This document shows, piece after piece, positions 18,903 to 30,567 of a stretch of DNA of 64,000 nucleotides. Position 1 is the stretch's first letter; each line of letters begins with the position of its first letter. Origin of the DNA: Petasospora fabianii (taxonomy: Eukaryota > Ascomycota > Saccharomycetes > Phaffomycetales > Wickerhamomycetaceae); contig CP048715.1 in NCBI GenBank assembly GCA_022641835.1, forward strand, positions 1,240,001 through 1,304,000, read 5' to 3'. Below the pieces are notes generated by a model, which was given only the letters and a program-made list of their open reading frames with translations, made no database searches and was not told the origin of the DNA. Made by a program: the position numbers and the translations under genes.

Positions 18903-20643
18903 CTAGTGGTCGTGACCGTGATCATCCTCCTTCGGCTGTTCTGGATCCACAGTGATCATGGTGTCAATTCTGAGAATGGCAATGCATGCCTCCAAGGCGG
19001 ACTTGAGAGACTTGATCTTGGACATAGTTGGCTCAAGAACACCTTGTTTTGTTTCATCTACGATCTTACCGCGGATAAGGTCAAGACCGTAATTCTTGTA
19101 GCTCTTGCGCTTGGTATCTTCTGGAACGGCACTTTGAGAGGCACTGTGGTAAGATCTCAACTTGGCAATGAGGTCAGATGCATCCTTAGCGGCGTTGGAA
19201 GCTAAAGTCTTTGGAATGACAAGCAATGCATTGGCAAATTCAGCAATAGCGAGCTGCTCACGAGAACCAACTGTAGTGGCAAAGTTCTCCAAGTAGATGT
19301 TCAAAGCGGTCTCAACGGCACCACCACCTGGCACAACGTTACCACTCTCCAGTGTTCTCTTGATAACAGACAAAGAATCGTGCAAGGATCTTTCCATCTC
19401 ATCAAGTGTGTAGTCGTTTGGTCCTCTCAAGATAATAGAAGAAGAAGAGTGAGCCTTGGTTCCCTTGATCAAGATACATTCATCGTCAGAGATACGTTCC
19501 TGAACGACCTCCTCAGCGTAACCCAAGTAACTTGTCTCAAATGTCTCATCACCCTCTAAGTTAGACATACTGCTAATGAAAGAGGCACCGGTGGCTCTTG
19601 CAATTCTTCTGAGATCTTCCTTCTTACAACGTCTGACAGCCATGACACCAGCCTCCACAAACTCCTTGAGACAAAGGTCATCAATACCCTTCGTTGTGAG
19701 TACGACATTGGCACCAGCGGCAATGATCTTTTTGATTCTATCCAACACAATACCGTACTCTCTCTTACGGATCTCCTCCAACTGCTCTGGATCGTCAATG
19801 TTGATTTGAACACCAAGAGCCATACGTGCCTTTTGGAGATTGAGGTCCAAACAGGCAATCTTGGCTCCACTGATCTTTTTGACCATGGCCTGAGAGGCAA
19901 CAGTACAGTTCAAGGCATAACCCTTCACAAGAACGGATTCAGTAGAAGATTTACCGTGGGCCTTGAGGATATTCACAGCCTTAACTGGGTATTTCACTTC
20001 ACCCTTACCGTTTTGCGTCTGAACGGCAAGCATGGCATCAACTGCAAGCTTGGAGAAGAAGTCGGAATCAGCACCGATGATCTTAGAGGACATGGATGTC
20101 TTGGCAATGTTAACGATTGTCTCCTTTCCCAAGGAGTCAACTGGCTGGGAGAGCACTTCATTGATATACCTCTGTGCTTCTCTGAGTGCGAGTCTGTAAC
20201 CGGTGATAATTGTGGTTGGATGGATCTTGTTCTTGACAAGTTCATTTGCCCTCTTGAGGAGCTCTGAGGCGATGATCACGACAGAAGTGGTACCATCACC
20301 AACTTCCTTATCCTGTTGTTGTGCGAGATCAACGAGGATCTTACCTGCTGGGTGTTGAACGTCAAGCAAACTGAGGATGGTGGCACCATCATTAGTCACA
20401 ACAACGTCACCAATGTCATCGACAAGCATCTTATCAAGACCGACAGGGCCGAGAGACGACTTGACAACATTGGAAACTGCCTGAGCAGCGAGAACATTCT
20501 GATTACGGATGTCTTCGCCACTGATCTTCTCACCACCGAGAACTGAATTGAGTTAGTAATGAGTGTCTTGTAGTGCTGAAAAGACTCCTATCGTGGTACT
20601 TACAGAGTGTCTCAGAACGAGCTGCACTGAACATCTGTGACAT
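18903..20643 (-). CDS. TCP1: CCT chaperonin subunit alpha (Tcp1/Cct1), spliced
   Basis: Exon 1 is 20643-20604, the intron is 20603-20543 (61 nt; donor GTAAGTA, branch TACTAAC, acceptor CAG) and exon 2 is 20542-18903. The product is 559 residues, the same length as S. cerevisiae Tcp1, beginning [20 protein letters not shown]. Group II chaperonin signatures are present: [30 protein letters not shown], the apical domain ([22 protein letters not shown]) and [20 protein letters not shown]. It forms one of eight positions of the cytosolic TRiC/CCT ring that folds actin and tubulin. The acidic-His tail EDDHGHDH resembles the S. cerevisiae end. Without splicing the first 14 residues and the true start are lost. 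Confidence 0.97.
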
Positions 20644-20981
20644 CTTATGGAATTTGCACAATTACAGAAGAGAGAAAGTCCTTCCTGATCTCATACGCGA
20701 TGTGTTTAACGTCGCCATCTTCTTTTTCACTTTCGTCGACGCGACGTACTTTTTGTTAGTGCTGAGATTTACGCTGTGGGAGGCGCGAGGAAAGACGCGT
20801 TTTGTATGGTGAGTGTGCTCACAGTTACGCAGGACCATCATAAGAAGATACTTATAGTCTTTTGATACCTATTCTTTTGGTATAATATGTATCTACAACA
20901 TCTTCTGATGCTTGCCTAACATTAATGATGTTGATCTAATCCTAACTCCGAACATAAACACACACAGACATACACATCCAA
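20644..20981. other. Intergenic DIM1-TCP1
   Basis: About 340 bp containing the DIM1 3' flank and the TCP1 promoter. A poly-T/pyrimidine tract and GC-rich CGCGTTTTG sequences lie near 20720-20800. No gene recognised. Confidence 0.5.
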
Positions 20982-22079
<1,098 letters not shown>

Positions 22080-22083
22080 CTAA

Positions 22084-22100
22084 AAAAAAAAAAAAAAAAA
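22084..22100. repeat. Homopolymeric A tract in the DIM1 promoter
   Basis: A run of A on the plus strand (T on the DIM1 coding strand) about 115 bp upstream of the DIM1 ATG. Long poly(dA:dT) tracts act as nucleosome-depleting promoter elements in budding yeasts. Confidence 0.6.
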
Positions 22101-22232
22101 TTGGCGCATCGCATGGTAAGGGCCACACACACATTATACTGCGATTAGTCTTTGGACTTATCTCTAATTTGTCTACGGGTCAAGTGTTTTCTGTTTCAGA
22201 CAAATGATGATTCATAGCAAGAGATAATGAGA

Positions 22233-23861
22233 TCAGCAGACAGTCTCCTTGACGAGCTCAACAACTTCCTGCGACAACTCGTCGGCCTCTGCCCTAGTGG
22301 AGGCCTCGGCATATACTCTGACAGCGTCTTCTGTACCAGATGCTCTAACAAATGATCTTCCCTGTGTATACTTCTTAACAGCAGCGTCTATACGTTCCTG
22401 AAGACCCTTTGGCGATGTGAGTTGTCTTTCTGCACTTGTAGTCTTGAAAACGGTTCTATCTGGGACGACAACCTTAGCGAGTCTGTTTGGCAAATCAGTG
22501 TAGCATTGATCCCATTCCTGTGGAGACCAGTTCTTAATGGCAATGACGACCAAAACAGCGAGCAAGTCGGAGATGGCATCACCCACTGTTTGGTTAATAA
22601 GCTCAGAGAGGTGGATCAATGCATTGAGGGCACGTTGTTGGTCAGGAGTTGATGGCTCAGTAGACTTCAAAGTCTCAACAAAGACATCAGAGAAGAGTAC
22701 AGTACCATGTCCATTAGCCTCGAAGTAAACACCAACATCAAACTTGGCAGCCTCATGATGCAAGTGCTTGACACCTGTTGGTGTGCAAACACTTGGAAGC
22801 TTCAAGACATCGGTGATGAAGTTTGTAGAAGAGCCATTAGCATAAGCTGTCTGGACAACACCAATCTGAGCAGACTCAGCGAGACCAGCCTTATAGGCAA
22901 GGTCCTTGATGAATGCACTGAGCAAAGTAGCAATCTTGTCACCATCGAGAAGTCTAAAGATACCCGAAGCATCTGTGAAATAGAAGACGACTCTGTCGGC
23001 ATCACCATCAAAGGAGGCATAAAGATCGAGTGGAACAGGTGTGATACCCTGTGGAAGACGTTGACCCGTCTTGACAAAATCAGCACCGGAATTCACGTTG
23101 AGAGCAAGTGGGTTTTGATAATCGTTGTTGACAATTGTAGCATCGACCAAATCTCCCAAGAGTGAGAATAATTTTTCAGCTTTTGGACCACCAATACCGT
23201 TAGCAGCATCAATGGTGATCTTAATAGGACCCTTAACGTTCTCCTCGTTACAGAGTGTCTTGAAAGCGGTGACCAGTTTGTCATAATAACCGTCTTCAGT
23301 TGGAACACCATAGCTCAAAGGTCCCTTTTCCGTGTTAATAGCCTTGACGAGGTAGTGTAATTGCGGGGTAGTGAGAAGATGGAAGTTCTTATAGTTTGTA
23401 TTGAACACTTTAAGACCATCGATGGTGGCCTCAGTCAACGCTGGGCCTGAATCACGCGAGTCTCTAGCAATAATCACATTGGCCTGTGTGTTCTCCAAGT
23501 CAATGTTGAGCTGTGATGAGAGTTTAAGGATCTCAGCTTCGATTTCCTCTGCAGAGTGAAGATTGGCCAAAGTTGTAGCATAAGACTCCCATGACTGCTC
23601 AAGCATCTCTCCCTGTGGGTCGACAAGCTTAACACCGTTGTCCTCTGGTGGGTTGTGCGAGGCAGTAATCATAACACCAATGGTCTGACCATCGAGGTAC
23701 TTGGAACGGAGAGCAGCGAGAAGCCCCACAACGAAGACAACAGAGTCTAATGTGTTGGCCTTTGTTCTGAAACCAGCTGTTCCATAGGCGAAGGCGATGT
23801 CCTTCGGCTTCTGATGAGAAGAGTAAAACTGAGCAAGCTGTTGCTTTAGGTCGAAGGCCAT
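22233..23861 (-). CDS. PCM1: Phosphoacetylglucosamine mutase Pcm1/Agm1
   Basis: A 542-residue alpha-D-phosphohexomutase. The phosphoserine loop is ITASHNP (Ser68), the metal-binding loop SFDGDADRVV, the sugar-specificity loop EANGHG and the phosphate-binding loop RASGTEDAVRVYAEA. The enzyme converts GlcNAc-6-phosphate to GlcNAc-1-phosphate on the route to UDP-GlcNAc for chitin, N-glycans and GPI anchors. The length matches yeast Pcm1 (557 aa) and the AGM rather than PGM subfamily. It is divergent from GCD6 across about 260 bp. Confidence 0.96.
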   Translation of the reverse strand: MAFDLKQQLAQFYSSHQKPKDIAFAYGTAGFRTKANTLDSVVFVVGLLAALRSKYLDGQTIGVMITASHNPPEDNGVKLVDPQGEMLEQSWESYATTLANLHSAEEIEAEILKLSSQLNIDLENTQANVIIARDSRDSGPALTEATIDGLKVFNTNYKNFHLLTTPQLHYLVKAINTEKGPLSYGVPTEDGYYDKLVTAFKTLCNEENVKGPIKITIDAANGIGGPKAEKLFSLLGDLVDATIVNNDYQNPLALNVNSGADFVKTGQRLPQGITPVPLDLYASFDGDADRVVFYFTDASGIFRLLDGDKIATLLSAFIKDLAYKAGLAESAQIGVVQTAYANGSSTNFITDVLKLPSVCTPTGVKHLHHEAAKFDVGVYFEANGHGTVLFSDVFVETLKSTEPSTPDQQRALNALIHLSELINQTVGDAISDLLAVLVVIAIKNWSPQEWDQCYTDLPNRLAKVVVPDRTVFKTTSAERQLTSPKGLQERIDAAVKKYTQGRSFVRASGTEDAVRVYAEASTRAEADELSQEVVELVKETVC

Positions 23862-24122
23862 TGTAAATCTTCTATAGTAACTTTAGAGAGTCGTCTTAGT
23901 GACAATTAGTTAAAGAACAAATGATTAGTTTTAATGTCGATGACGTTTACGTTTTGTGAATCGAAAACAAAGGCGCCGGATCTGGCAATATTTCCTCTTT
24001 AGGACATTTTCTCTACATTTTAAAATAGTGCAGAAAAATTCAAAGCGGCGATGACGATGACTGAGTTAACTTAGAGCTTTTATAGGAAAGGGCTTTTCCC
24101 ACGTTAACCAGTGATTTACAAG

Positions 24123-26195
24123 ATGCCTCCAAAGGTTAAGAAGCAAAAAGAGGTCGTCAAGGATGAGCGTCTCCAGGCCATTGTGCTCACAGATTCATTT
24201 GAGACGCGCTTCATGCCCCTCACTTCAGTCAAGCCTCGTTGTCTTCTCCCTCTCGCCAACGTCCCCCTGCTAGAGTATACGCTAGAGTTTCTCGCCAAGG
24301 CCGGTGTCGATGAGGTCTATCTGATGTGCTGTTCGCACGCTGACCAGATCCAGGCATACATTGAGTCCTCGAAATGGAGTAACCCATGGGCCCCATTCAA
24401 GATTCAAACCATCATGACACTCGAGTCGAGATCCGTTGGTGATGCCATGAGAGACCTAGACAACAGAGGCCTCATCACTGGTGATTTCCTTCTCGTATCC
24501 GGTGATGTCGTCACAAACATCCAATTCGAGAAGGTTATGGAGGCACACAAGGCCCGTAAGGCCGTTGATAGAGATCACATTGCCACAATGGTACTCACAC
24601 AGGCTTCAGCACTTCATAGAACTCGTTCCCATGCTGAACCAGCAGCTTTCATCCTCGACTCAAAGACAAACAAATGTATCTACTACAAGGATATCCCACC
24701 AGCAGATGGTACAAAATCATCCATCGATATTGATCCAGAACTCCTCGAAGACGTGGATGAGTTCATTGTTAGAAACGACCTCATCGATTGTCATGTCGAC
24801 ATTTGTACCCCACACGTACCAGCCATCTTCCAAGAGAACTTTGACTACCAGCATCTCCGCCGTGACTTTGTTAAGGGAATTCTATCCTCAGATATCCTTA
24901 AGAAGTCCATCTATGCCTATATCACTGACGATTACGCTGCCCGTGTCGAGAGTTGGCAGACATACGATGCCATTTCGCAAGATATCCTCGCTAGATGGTG
25001 TTATCCAATCTGTCCAGACTCCAATTTCCTCGAGAACCAATCATACAGCTACGAGAGCAAACACGTCTATAAAGAGCAAGACGTTGTGCTGGCCCAATCT
25101 TGTAAAATTGGTGCATGCACCGCCATCGGTTCTAACACCGTCATTGGTGATGGTACCTACATTGAAAACTCAGTTATTGGCCGTAATTGTCGAATCGGAA
25201 GTCATATCAGGATCACAAACTCTTACATCTGGGATAACGTTGTCATTGGTGATGACTCGGTCATTGATCATGCTATCGTTGCTAGTAACAGTAATGTCGG
25301 TGCAAAATGTACCCTTGAAAAAGGTGCCGTATTGGGCTTTGATGTTGTCATTGCTGATAACCAGACCGTCTCTAGAGACTTGAGAATCTCATCTAGACGT
25401 GTGAAGAACACAGACGACTCTTTCGGTTCCGAAAGTGAATCTGATGATTCGAAAGATGCAATTGAGCAAGACGATGATGGTGTTTACGACGTCAATGCCG
25501 TTGGTGAAGGTGGTATTGGTTACGTCTACGAGTCTGATGACTCTGATGATGAAGATGAGTCTAAGCCAGTAAACTCCCTGATGTACCAAATGGGTCAACT
25601 TGCCCTCTCGGACGATTCAATAGTCTCCGCTACACATGCAGCTACAAAGCATAAGAAGAGAAGAACATACTCAACAACGAGTGTTGCCACAGAATACGAA
25701 GAGGAAGAGGACTTTGAAGTTGAAGGTGTTGCCACCGTTTCTCGTGCTGTGGAAAATAATCACGACTTGGACACTGCCCTATTGGAATTGAACACACTCA
25801 GAATGAGTATGAATGTGACATACACAGAGGTTAGACACGTTACCGTTGTTGCATTGCTCAAACGTGTTAATCACTTCATCGCCACGGATACTTTGAACGT
25901 CAAACAAGCCACTGAAAAGGTATTCAAGCAATGGTCGGGTCTCTTTAGACGTCAAGTTTTCAGTGAAGAGGAGCAGATTGAATTGTTAGATGAGATTGAA
26001 CATCAGACCTCCCAAAAGGAGTCAGGTAACAGAATTATGTTCCATGTCTTAAACGTTCTCTACGATGAGGAAATTGCTGAAGAGGAGCAGATTTTGCAAT
26101 GGTGGGAGAAAGGTTCTAAGACTAACCCAGATGTGGAGAAGTTTGTCGACTGGCTCAGAGAAGCTGAAGAAGATGACAGCTCCGATGAAGAGTAA
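24123..26195 (+). CDS. GCD6: eIF2B epsilon catalytic subunit Gcd6
   Basis: A 690-residue eIF2B-epsilon. The start is the ATG at 24123 (MPPKVKKQKEVVKDERLQAIV); the frame upstream offers only GTG. It has an N-terminal nucleotidyltransferase-like domain (VLTDSFETRFMPLTSVKPRCLLPLANVPLLEY), left-handed beta-helix hexapeptide repeats (about 325-425), an acidic linker, and a C-terminal W2/HEAT domain with the two acidic-aromatic boxes (VLYDEEIAEEEQILQWW and FVDWLREAEED). Gcd6 provides GDP-GTP exchange on eIF2 and is the target of eIF2-phosphate control. A CUG codon at the conserved leucine of NVPLLEY supports the standard genetic code. Confidence 0.96.
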   Translation: MPPKVKKQKEVVKDERLQAIVLTDSFETRFMPLTSVKPRCLLPLANVPLLEYTLEFLAKAGVDEVYLMCCSHADQIQAYIESSKWSNPWAPFKIQTIMTLESRSVGDAMRDLDNRGLITGDFLLVSGDVVTNIQFEKVMEAHKARKAVDRDHIATMVLTQASALHRTRSHAEPAAFILDSKTNKCIYYKDIPPADGTKSSIDIDPELLEDVDEFIVRNDLIDCHVDICTPHVPAIFQENFDYQHLRRDFVKGILSSDILKKSIYAYITDDYAARVESWQTYDAISQDILARWCYPICPDSNFLENQSYSYESKHVYKEQDVVLAQSCKIGACTAIGSNTVIGDGTYIENSVIGRNCRIGSHIRITNSYIWDNVVIGDDSVIDHAIVASNSNVGAKCTLEKGAVLGFDVVIADNQTVSRDLRISSRRVKNTDDSFGSESESDDSKDAIEQDDDGVYDVNAVGEGGIGYVYESDDSDDEDESKPVNSLMYQMGQLALSDDSIVSATHAATKHKKRRTYSTTSVATEYEEEEDFEVEGVATVSRAVENNHDLDTALLELNTLRMSMNVTYTEVRHVTVVALLKRVNHFIATDTLNVKQATEKVFKQWSGLFRRQVFSEEEQIELLDEIEHQTSQKESGNRIMFHVLNVLYDEEIAEEEQILQWWEKGSKTNPDVEKFVDWLREAEEDDSSDEE

Positions 26196-26321
26196 GTCCT
26201 CTAATGCATGTATAAATCAGTTAATATCAACAAATTGCACTAGTATAGGTGCTCGATCTTACATGTCTACTACAGGAAAAATTTAGAATTTATCACGAAT
26301 GATACTCTTCATACCCCATAT

Positions 26322-29315
26322 TCAATCGCAATAGCTTTGTAAAACCTCCAAAACCTGCTTCTTGAATGGTGTCAACAAGGTCTTAATGTGTGTAGTGTCA
26401 GCATTCTTTTCACTCTCCAAGATATTGTCTGCCGTCTCATCATCGTCATCATCATCGGATCCCAAACTAATAATATCGTGATCATTGATACCGAAATCGG
26501 ACGTTTGGAAGATTTCAATCTTGTTGATGGCATCCCAATTCTCTTCAACCACGTTGAATTTTTTATCCTGTTGCTTGGCTAGCTTCTTCTTATACTCCTC
26601 ATGGTGCTTCTTCACGAGATCAATAATGGCATTCACCTCCTTCAGTATCTCTTCCTTGTTAACACTCTCATCTTTTAACATCTCGTTGAAGTCAATTCTC
26701 TTTGACACAACCGTAGGATTGATGTCCTTAGCATGTCTCAAGAATTTAAGAACACCATTGATCCAGCTCACCAACTTCTCAAAGATTCCATCCTTATCGT
26801 TCATGTACACATCATGCAGAAACTGATAGAAGCTATCCTCATGTTTCTCCAAGAGTTTCATGATGTCATCAACAATCTGACTGGTATCTTTAACATATAT
26901 CTCATGGGTTAACACATCCAATAGGGCAACGAGATCGTCCATAAAGTCCTCAAAGTGCTTAAATGCAACATCAACATGGGCACTGGCAAACAAATTAACA
27001 AGTGGTTGATAAAACATGGTGAACATCTCTTTGAGAATGGAAATCAACTCTGATTCTGCCCAAAGCTGTTTCATGATCTCCTTATCTCTCTTGCGCACAT
27101 ACAGCTTGAACAATGTCTTCAAGTCGGAGTAAAGTTCAAGCATCTCATGATTGATAAATTCCAAGTTTTCATGATTGTCTTCACTCTTTTCAAGCTTCTT
27201 GTACTCATTGTATGATTGGAAGACTCTACCAATGAGATCTTCACTCACATATGAGTAGTCAGAAAGACGAGGGGAGATGATAAGCGTTAACAACAAATCA
27301 GTGTTCATATCTTTCGACTCCCGTCTAATTTCCTGAACCAAGTCATATGATGGGGCCTCAAAGACAAACATTTTCATTCTCTGAATGATCTCCTTCTGAT
27401 CAATTTTGGCTTCTAACTCAGCGATAACTTTTGTTTGGGACTTAATATCATCCGATAAGATTCCAGAGAACAATGTTTGCATAATGGATTTACCTCCAAA
27501 TGGGCTCGCCACAAGAAGATCAACCATGGTCTTCACTATACTCATTGGATTCGTGAATCTTAGGATGTTGATCATGATGGAATACGGTAATAGTTTGTGC
27601 ATACGACGAAGTTGAGTGTAAAGTTCATATGATCCATCACTCCCCAAGAACATTTGATAGATTGTGGCGGCAATTTCCACTTTTGACCAATCAATGAAAT
27701 TCTTTAGCATTGGAGAAAGTTCACTAATATGTTCTTTGGTCTTGAACTCTTCAAAAATCTTCATGATACCGTTATCGGAATAAAGAAGTTCGGCACGAAG
27801 TGGTAAAGATGCCTTCTTCAAAGTGTTAATCTTATTGTATGCCTCACGCTGGAACTTGACTTGATTAACGAGAAGAAGAAGGTCCAAATTCTCACGTATT
27901 TTGATGTCAATTAAGTCCTCATTGCTTAATTTGATGATCTTACCCTTGTACAAGAACTCCTTGAGGATCTCAGAATGGCTAACTTCAATATCTTTTAAGA
28001 GCTCTCGCAAGTATCCTCTAAGACCAACACGAGACTTCTCTCTTGGTAGTTTATTCTCAACTTCATTTGCCTTGCTTGGAGTCGGGGTTGTAGCCCGCTT
28101 TGCGGTTGATGATGTTGTTGTTGTTGTTGTTGATGATGAAGAGGATGATGACTTGTTCTTCTTTTCAGATCCCCAAAGCTTTGGAGACTTTAGGAAACCC
28201 ATAGATGATTTGAGTGGAGACTTTGAAGAAGATTGAGGAGTGAATTTTTCTGTTGATTGTGTAATTGGGGTCTTTGGTTGCTCTTGTTGAGACTCTAGGT
28301 TGAGATCCTTAAAGAGATCTGTCAAGCTTTTTCTAATCTCCAAATCATGCTGTTCATTCAGTTTTGCTTCTTGGATTTCATCTTCATCCATATCTTCGAA
28401 TTCTTGAATTGGTTCGAACTGATCTTCGTTTGATGAACCGAGATTCACGATAGATTTAACTTTAGATGGAAGCTTTGGTAGTTGCTTCCCCGGGTATTTT
28501 GCCTTTAAACGATGATGCAAGTCTTTAAAATCAGAATAACGTCTTGAGACATAGACATTTTCACTCTCTGGAAGATCAACTCTTGTCTTTATCAAAAACT
28601 CATAATGTTCTTCATATGCTTTAGTCAAATTCAGTCCACTTAGAAACGCATTGTTAGCAGTCTTAACTTTTCGTACACCACACACATTGACATTGATTCC
28701 ATTGAGAAAGACACCTTCAGATAAATGATCTTGTAGTTTTTCCTTAGTTGGAAACAGCAACTTTTGGATTCTTTTACTTTCCACTTCGTCACCTTTGATC
28801 TCGCTCTTTGTATGCTCATAGTACTCTAGTTCGTTTGTAGTACCTATGCCTGAGTTGTACATCATGATGAGTAGTTTTTGAAGCTTATTACCCATTTTCT
28901 TTCTCTTACTAGCTTCATCTCTATCCATGGACTCACTCATTGACATACTCATGAACTTTTCAAAGAAAACTTGAACTTTCTGCACCCAAAACTCATCATA
29001 GTCCTGTTGTTCACGAGAAAGGAATGGAAGTGTAAGAACAAAATTGGAAAAGAAGTACTTTGTCAAGGGGAATTGCTCCGATATGGACTCATTATTGCTT
29101 ATACTAGTATCAATGCTCATTGATGGCTTCTTTGATGACTTTCTCTTGAATGAACGACTCTTACCGCCCACTTTCTTAGGGTCATCAGCTGTGAATGGTG
29201 GTCCAAAGTGACGTAAAGCAAACGGATCATTGAACTGCTCAACCTCATCTTCAAGTTGAAGCCTGATAAGTTCTCTCTTTAGATAATGCTCCTGTGCAGG
29301 TGTCACAGTTGTCAT
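26322..29315 (-). CDS. LEC1: PX-domain lipid-transport protein, Lec1/YPR097W-like
   Basis: A 997-residue protein starting MTTVTPAQEHYLKREL; upstream in-frame codons include no ATG before a TTG. The start block up to ALRHFGPPFTADDPKK is the N-terminal signature of the fungal PX-associated family. A PX domain (about residues 235-345; RRYSDFKDLHHRLKAKYPGKQLPKLP) should bind phosphoinositides. Serine-rich linkers surround it, and a long helical C-terminal DUF3818-type domain follows from about residue 430. In S. cerevisiae YPR097W/Lec1 acts in sterol distribution between lipid droplets and plasma membrane. Convergent with GCD6 over about 126 bp. Ortholog assignment is by domain order and N-terminal signature. 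Confidence 0.8.
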   Translation of the reverse strand: MTTVTPAQEHYLKRELIRLQLEDEVEQFNDPFALRHFGPPFTADDPKKVGGKSRSFKRKSSKKPSMSIDTSISNNESISEQFPLTKYFFSNFVLTLPFLSREQQDYDEFWVQKVQVFFEKFMSMSMSESMDRDEASKRKKMGNKLQKLLIMMYNSGIGTTNELEYYEHTKSEIKGDEVESKRIQKLLFPTKEKLQDHLSEGVFLNGINVNVCGVRKVKTANNAFLSGLNLTKAYEEHYEFLIKTRVDLPESENVYVSRRYSDFKDLHHRLKAKYPGKQLPKLPSKVKSIVNLGSSNEDQFEPIQEFEDMDEDEIQEAKLNEQHDLEIRKSLTDLFKDLNLESQQEQPKTPITQSTEKFTPQSSSKSPLKSSMGFLKSPKLWGSEKKNKSSSSSSSTTTTTTSSTAKRATTPTPSKANEVENKLPREKSRVGLRGYLRELLKDIEVSHSEILKEFLYKGKIIKLSNEDLIDIKIRENLDLLLLVNQVKFQREAYNKINTLKKASLPLRAELLYSDNGIMKIFEEFKTKEHISELSPMLKNFIDWSKVEIAATIYQMFLGSDGSYELYTQLRRMHKLLPYSIMINILRFTNPMSIVKTMVDLLVASPFGGKSIMQTLFSGILSDDIKSQTKVIAELEAKIDQKEIIQRMKMFVFEAPSYDLVQEIRRESKDMNTDLLLTLIISPRLSDYSYVSEDLIGRVFQSYNEYKKLEKSEDNHENLEFINHEMLELYSDLKTLFKLYVRKRDKEIMKQLWAESELISILKEMFTMFYQPLVNLFASAHVDVAFKHFEDFMDDLVALLDVLTHEIYVKDTSQIVDDIMKLLEKHEDSFYQFLHDVYMNDKDGIFEKLVSWINGVLKFLRHAKDINPTVVSKRIDFNEMLKDESVNKEEILKEVNAIIDLVKKHHEEYKKKLAKQQDKKFNVVEENWDAINKIEIFQTSDFGINDHDIISLGSDDDDDDETADNILESEKNADTTHIKTLLTPFKKQVLEVLQSYCD

Positions 29316-29625
29316 TGTAGCGGTTGAATTGGTGTAAGACCTGGCGTAAGACCTGGCGGCTAAGTAAAAGAAGAAGTAGAAGGTAAAGAGCAATAAGCGC
29401 TGTGTTATTGTTATTGTTTTTCCGGTTGGCGCGGGGCAATGATCATCTATCTCTATAGTAACAGAGATCTATCTCTGTAGTGATAGAGATGTTCTTCTAA
29501 TAAATAAGTCAATGGTATATTCTACAATACAGTCTCTCATTAGGTATTAATCTATCGTGTATACATCTAGTCATGGCGTCATCGTATTTTGTTGTATAGT
29601 GGAGGTTAGGAGGGAAGGGCTAGTG
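29316..29625. other. LEC1 promoter and SOM1 3' flank
   Basis: A 310-bp gap. It includes a 22-bp tandem duplication (29445-29488) and a small GTAAGACCTGGC direct repeat (about 29334-29358) close to the LEC1 start. No gene. Confidence 0.5.
29445..29488. repeat. 22-bp tandem repeat
   Basis: Two 22-bp units, 29445-29466 and 29467-29488, differing at two positions. The second unit, with the following two bases, holds a 6-bp inverted arm ATCTCT...AGAGAT. It lies 130-174 bp upstream of the LEC1 ATG. Confidence 0.7.
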
Positions 29626-29934
29626 TTAGTCATTTTGCTCCTTCATCGCCTGTTTCCGTAACTTATCTTGAGCCCTAAGGAAAAGAGTAGCTTCATTAGC
29701 TTCCTTATTTGTATTCACATCAGTGATTTCAACTCTTAGTCTTCCATTTCCTTGTTTCAATGCACACTCACGGAATAATCTCTTAAATGGTACACAATTG
29801 ATTAGACCTCCTTCAAAGACACAGTTGTGTTGTGTAAGCGAACGGATAACACAGTTCGTTTGATCTAGTCGTTGTTCAAGTGCAAATACTCTATCAAGTT
29901 CATCTCGTGTGATTATGGGCGTTGGTGGTGCCAT
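29626..29934 (-). CDS. SOM1: Som1, IMP inner-membrane peptidase complex subunit
   Basis: A 102-residue protein resembling S. cerevisiae Som1 (74 aa). The conserved start MAPPTPIITRDE, the DQTNC core and CVPFKRLFREC are visible. Two Cx9C pairs are present (C28-C38 and C47-C57), the twin CX9C arrangement of Mia40-dependent intermembrane-space proteins. Som1 supports the Imp1/Imp2 peptidase that processes Cox2 and other proteins. The C-terminal extension of about 30 charged residues is longer than in S. cerevisiae. No intron. Confidence 0.88.
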   Translation of the reverse strand: MAPPTPIITRDELDRVFALEQRLDQTNCVIRSLTQHNCVFEGGLINCVPFKRLFRECALKQGNGRLRVEITDVNTNKEANEATLFLRAQDKLRKQAMKEQND

Positions 29935-30192
29935 TGTGTCTGTTCTTTAGAGTCTATAGAGTCTACAGTATATATATAAGAAGAGTATCTCTGAAGAAAA
30001 AAATGTGCGCGCACTGCGAAGCATACCTTCTGTCAATGAATTACATAAATAAACCACGGGATATCAGACTTAAAAGCAGTCTACTGATCTCCTATATAAA
30101 AAAACAATAAGATATATACAACTAAAGGTAAAAAAAATCTTAAAATACCAAAAATTAAAAGGTAAGAATGGGAATGTGTGTGGAAAGAATTG

Positions 30193-30303
30193 TGCTCGAG
30201 GTGGGGATTGAACCCACGACGATCGCGTTACTCGTGACATTTGCACAACGTCAAAACTTTTGCCGCTATAAGCACGAGGCTCTAACCACTGAGCTACACG
30301 AGC
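30193..30303 (-). tRNA. tRNA-Ile (UAU) with 38-nt intron
   Basis: The 5' half is 30303-30267, the intron 30266-30229 and the 3' half 30228-30193, giving 73 nt mature including the discriminator A. Acceptor GCTCGTG pairs with CTCGAGC apart from one U-U mismatch, as in the S. cerevisiae tRNA-Ile(UAU). The D arm GCTCAGTGGTTAGAGC, the anticodon loop CTTATAA after splicing (anticodon UAU) and the T arm GTGGGTTCAATCCCCAC are present. The intron follows position 37 and can pair with the anticodon. It reads AUA codons, the minor Ile codon, and is normally present in very few copies. Confidence 0.93.
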
Positions 30304-30567
30304 GCATTCTTAATCCGAATTGCGCTGCTAATTGAACAGATTATGTTATGTGCTTATGTAATATTCGGTTGTTTATTATGTAATATTAATATTGAAATTG
30401 ATTATGTAATACTTCCACTCTTTATTACATAATATGTTTTTCTACTCTCCATATGTCTGGATGTTCTAATGTGGAGACTAATAACTGCACTTGTCTTAAC
30501 CATCATTGTGACATATACACCATACAACTTGTTGATATCCTCTTTTGCATAACCCAATCTAACGGCT

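Noticed and set aside
26322-29393. Longer N-terminus of the PX protein beginning with a hydrophobic FTFYFFFYLA segment
   Set aside because: The extension starts at TTG and has no ATG; the conserved family start is MTTVTPAQEHYL at 29315.
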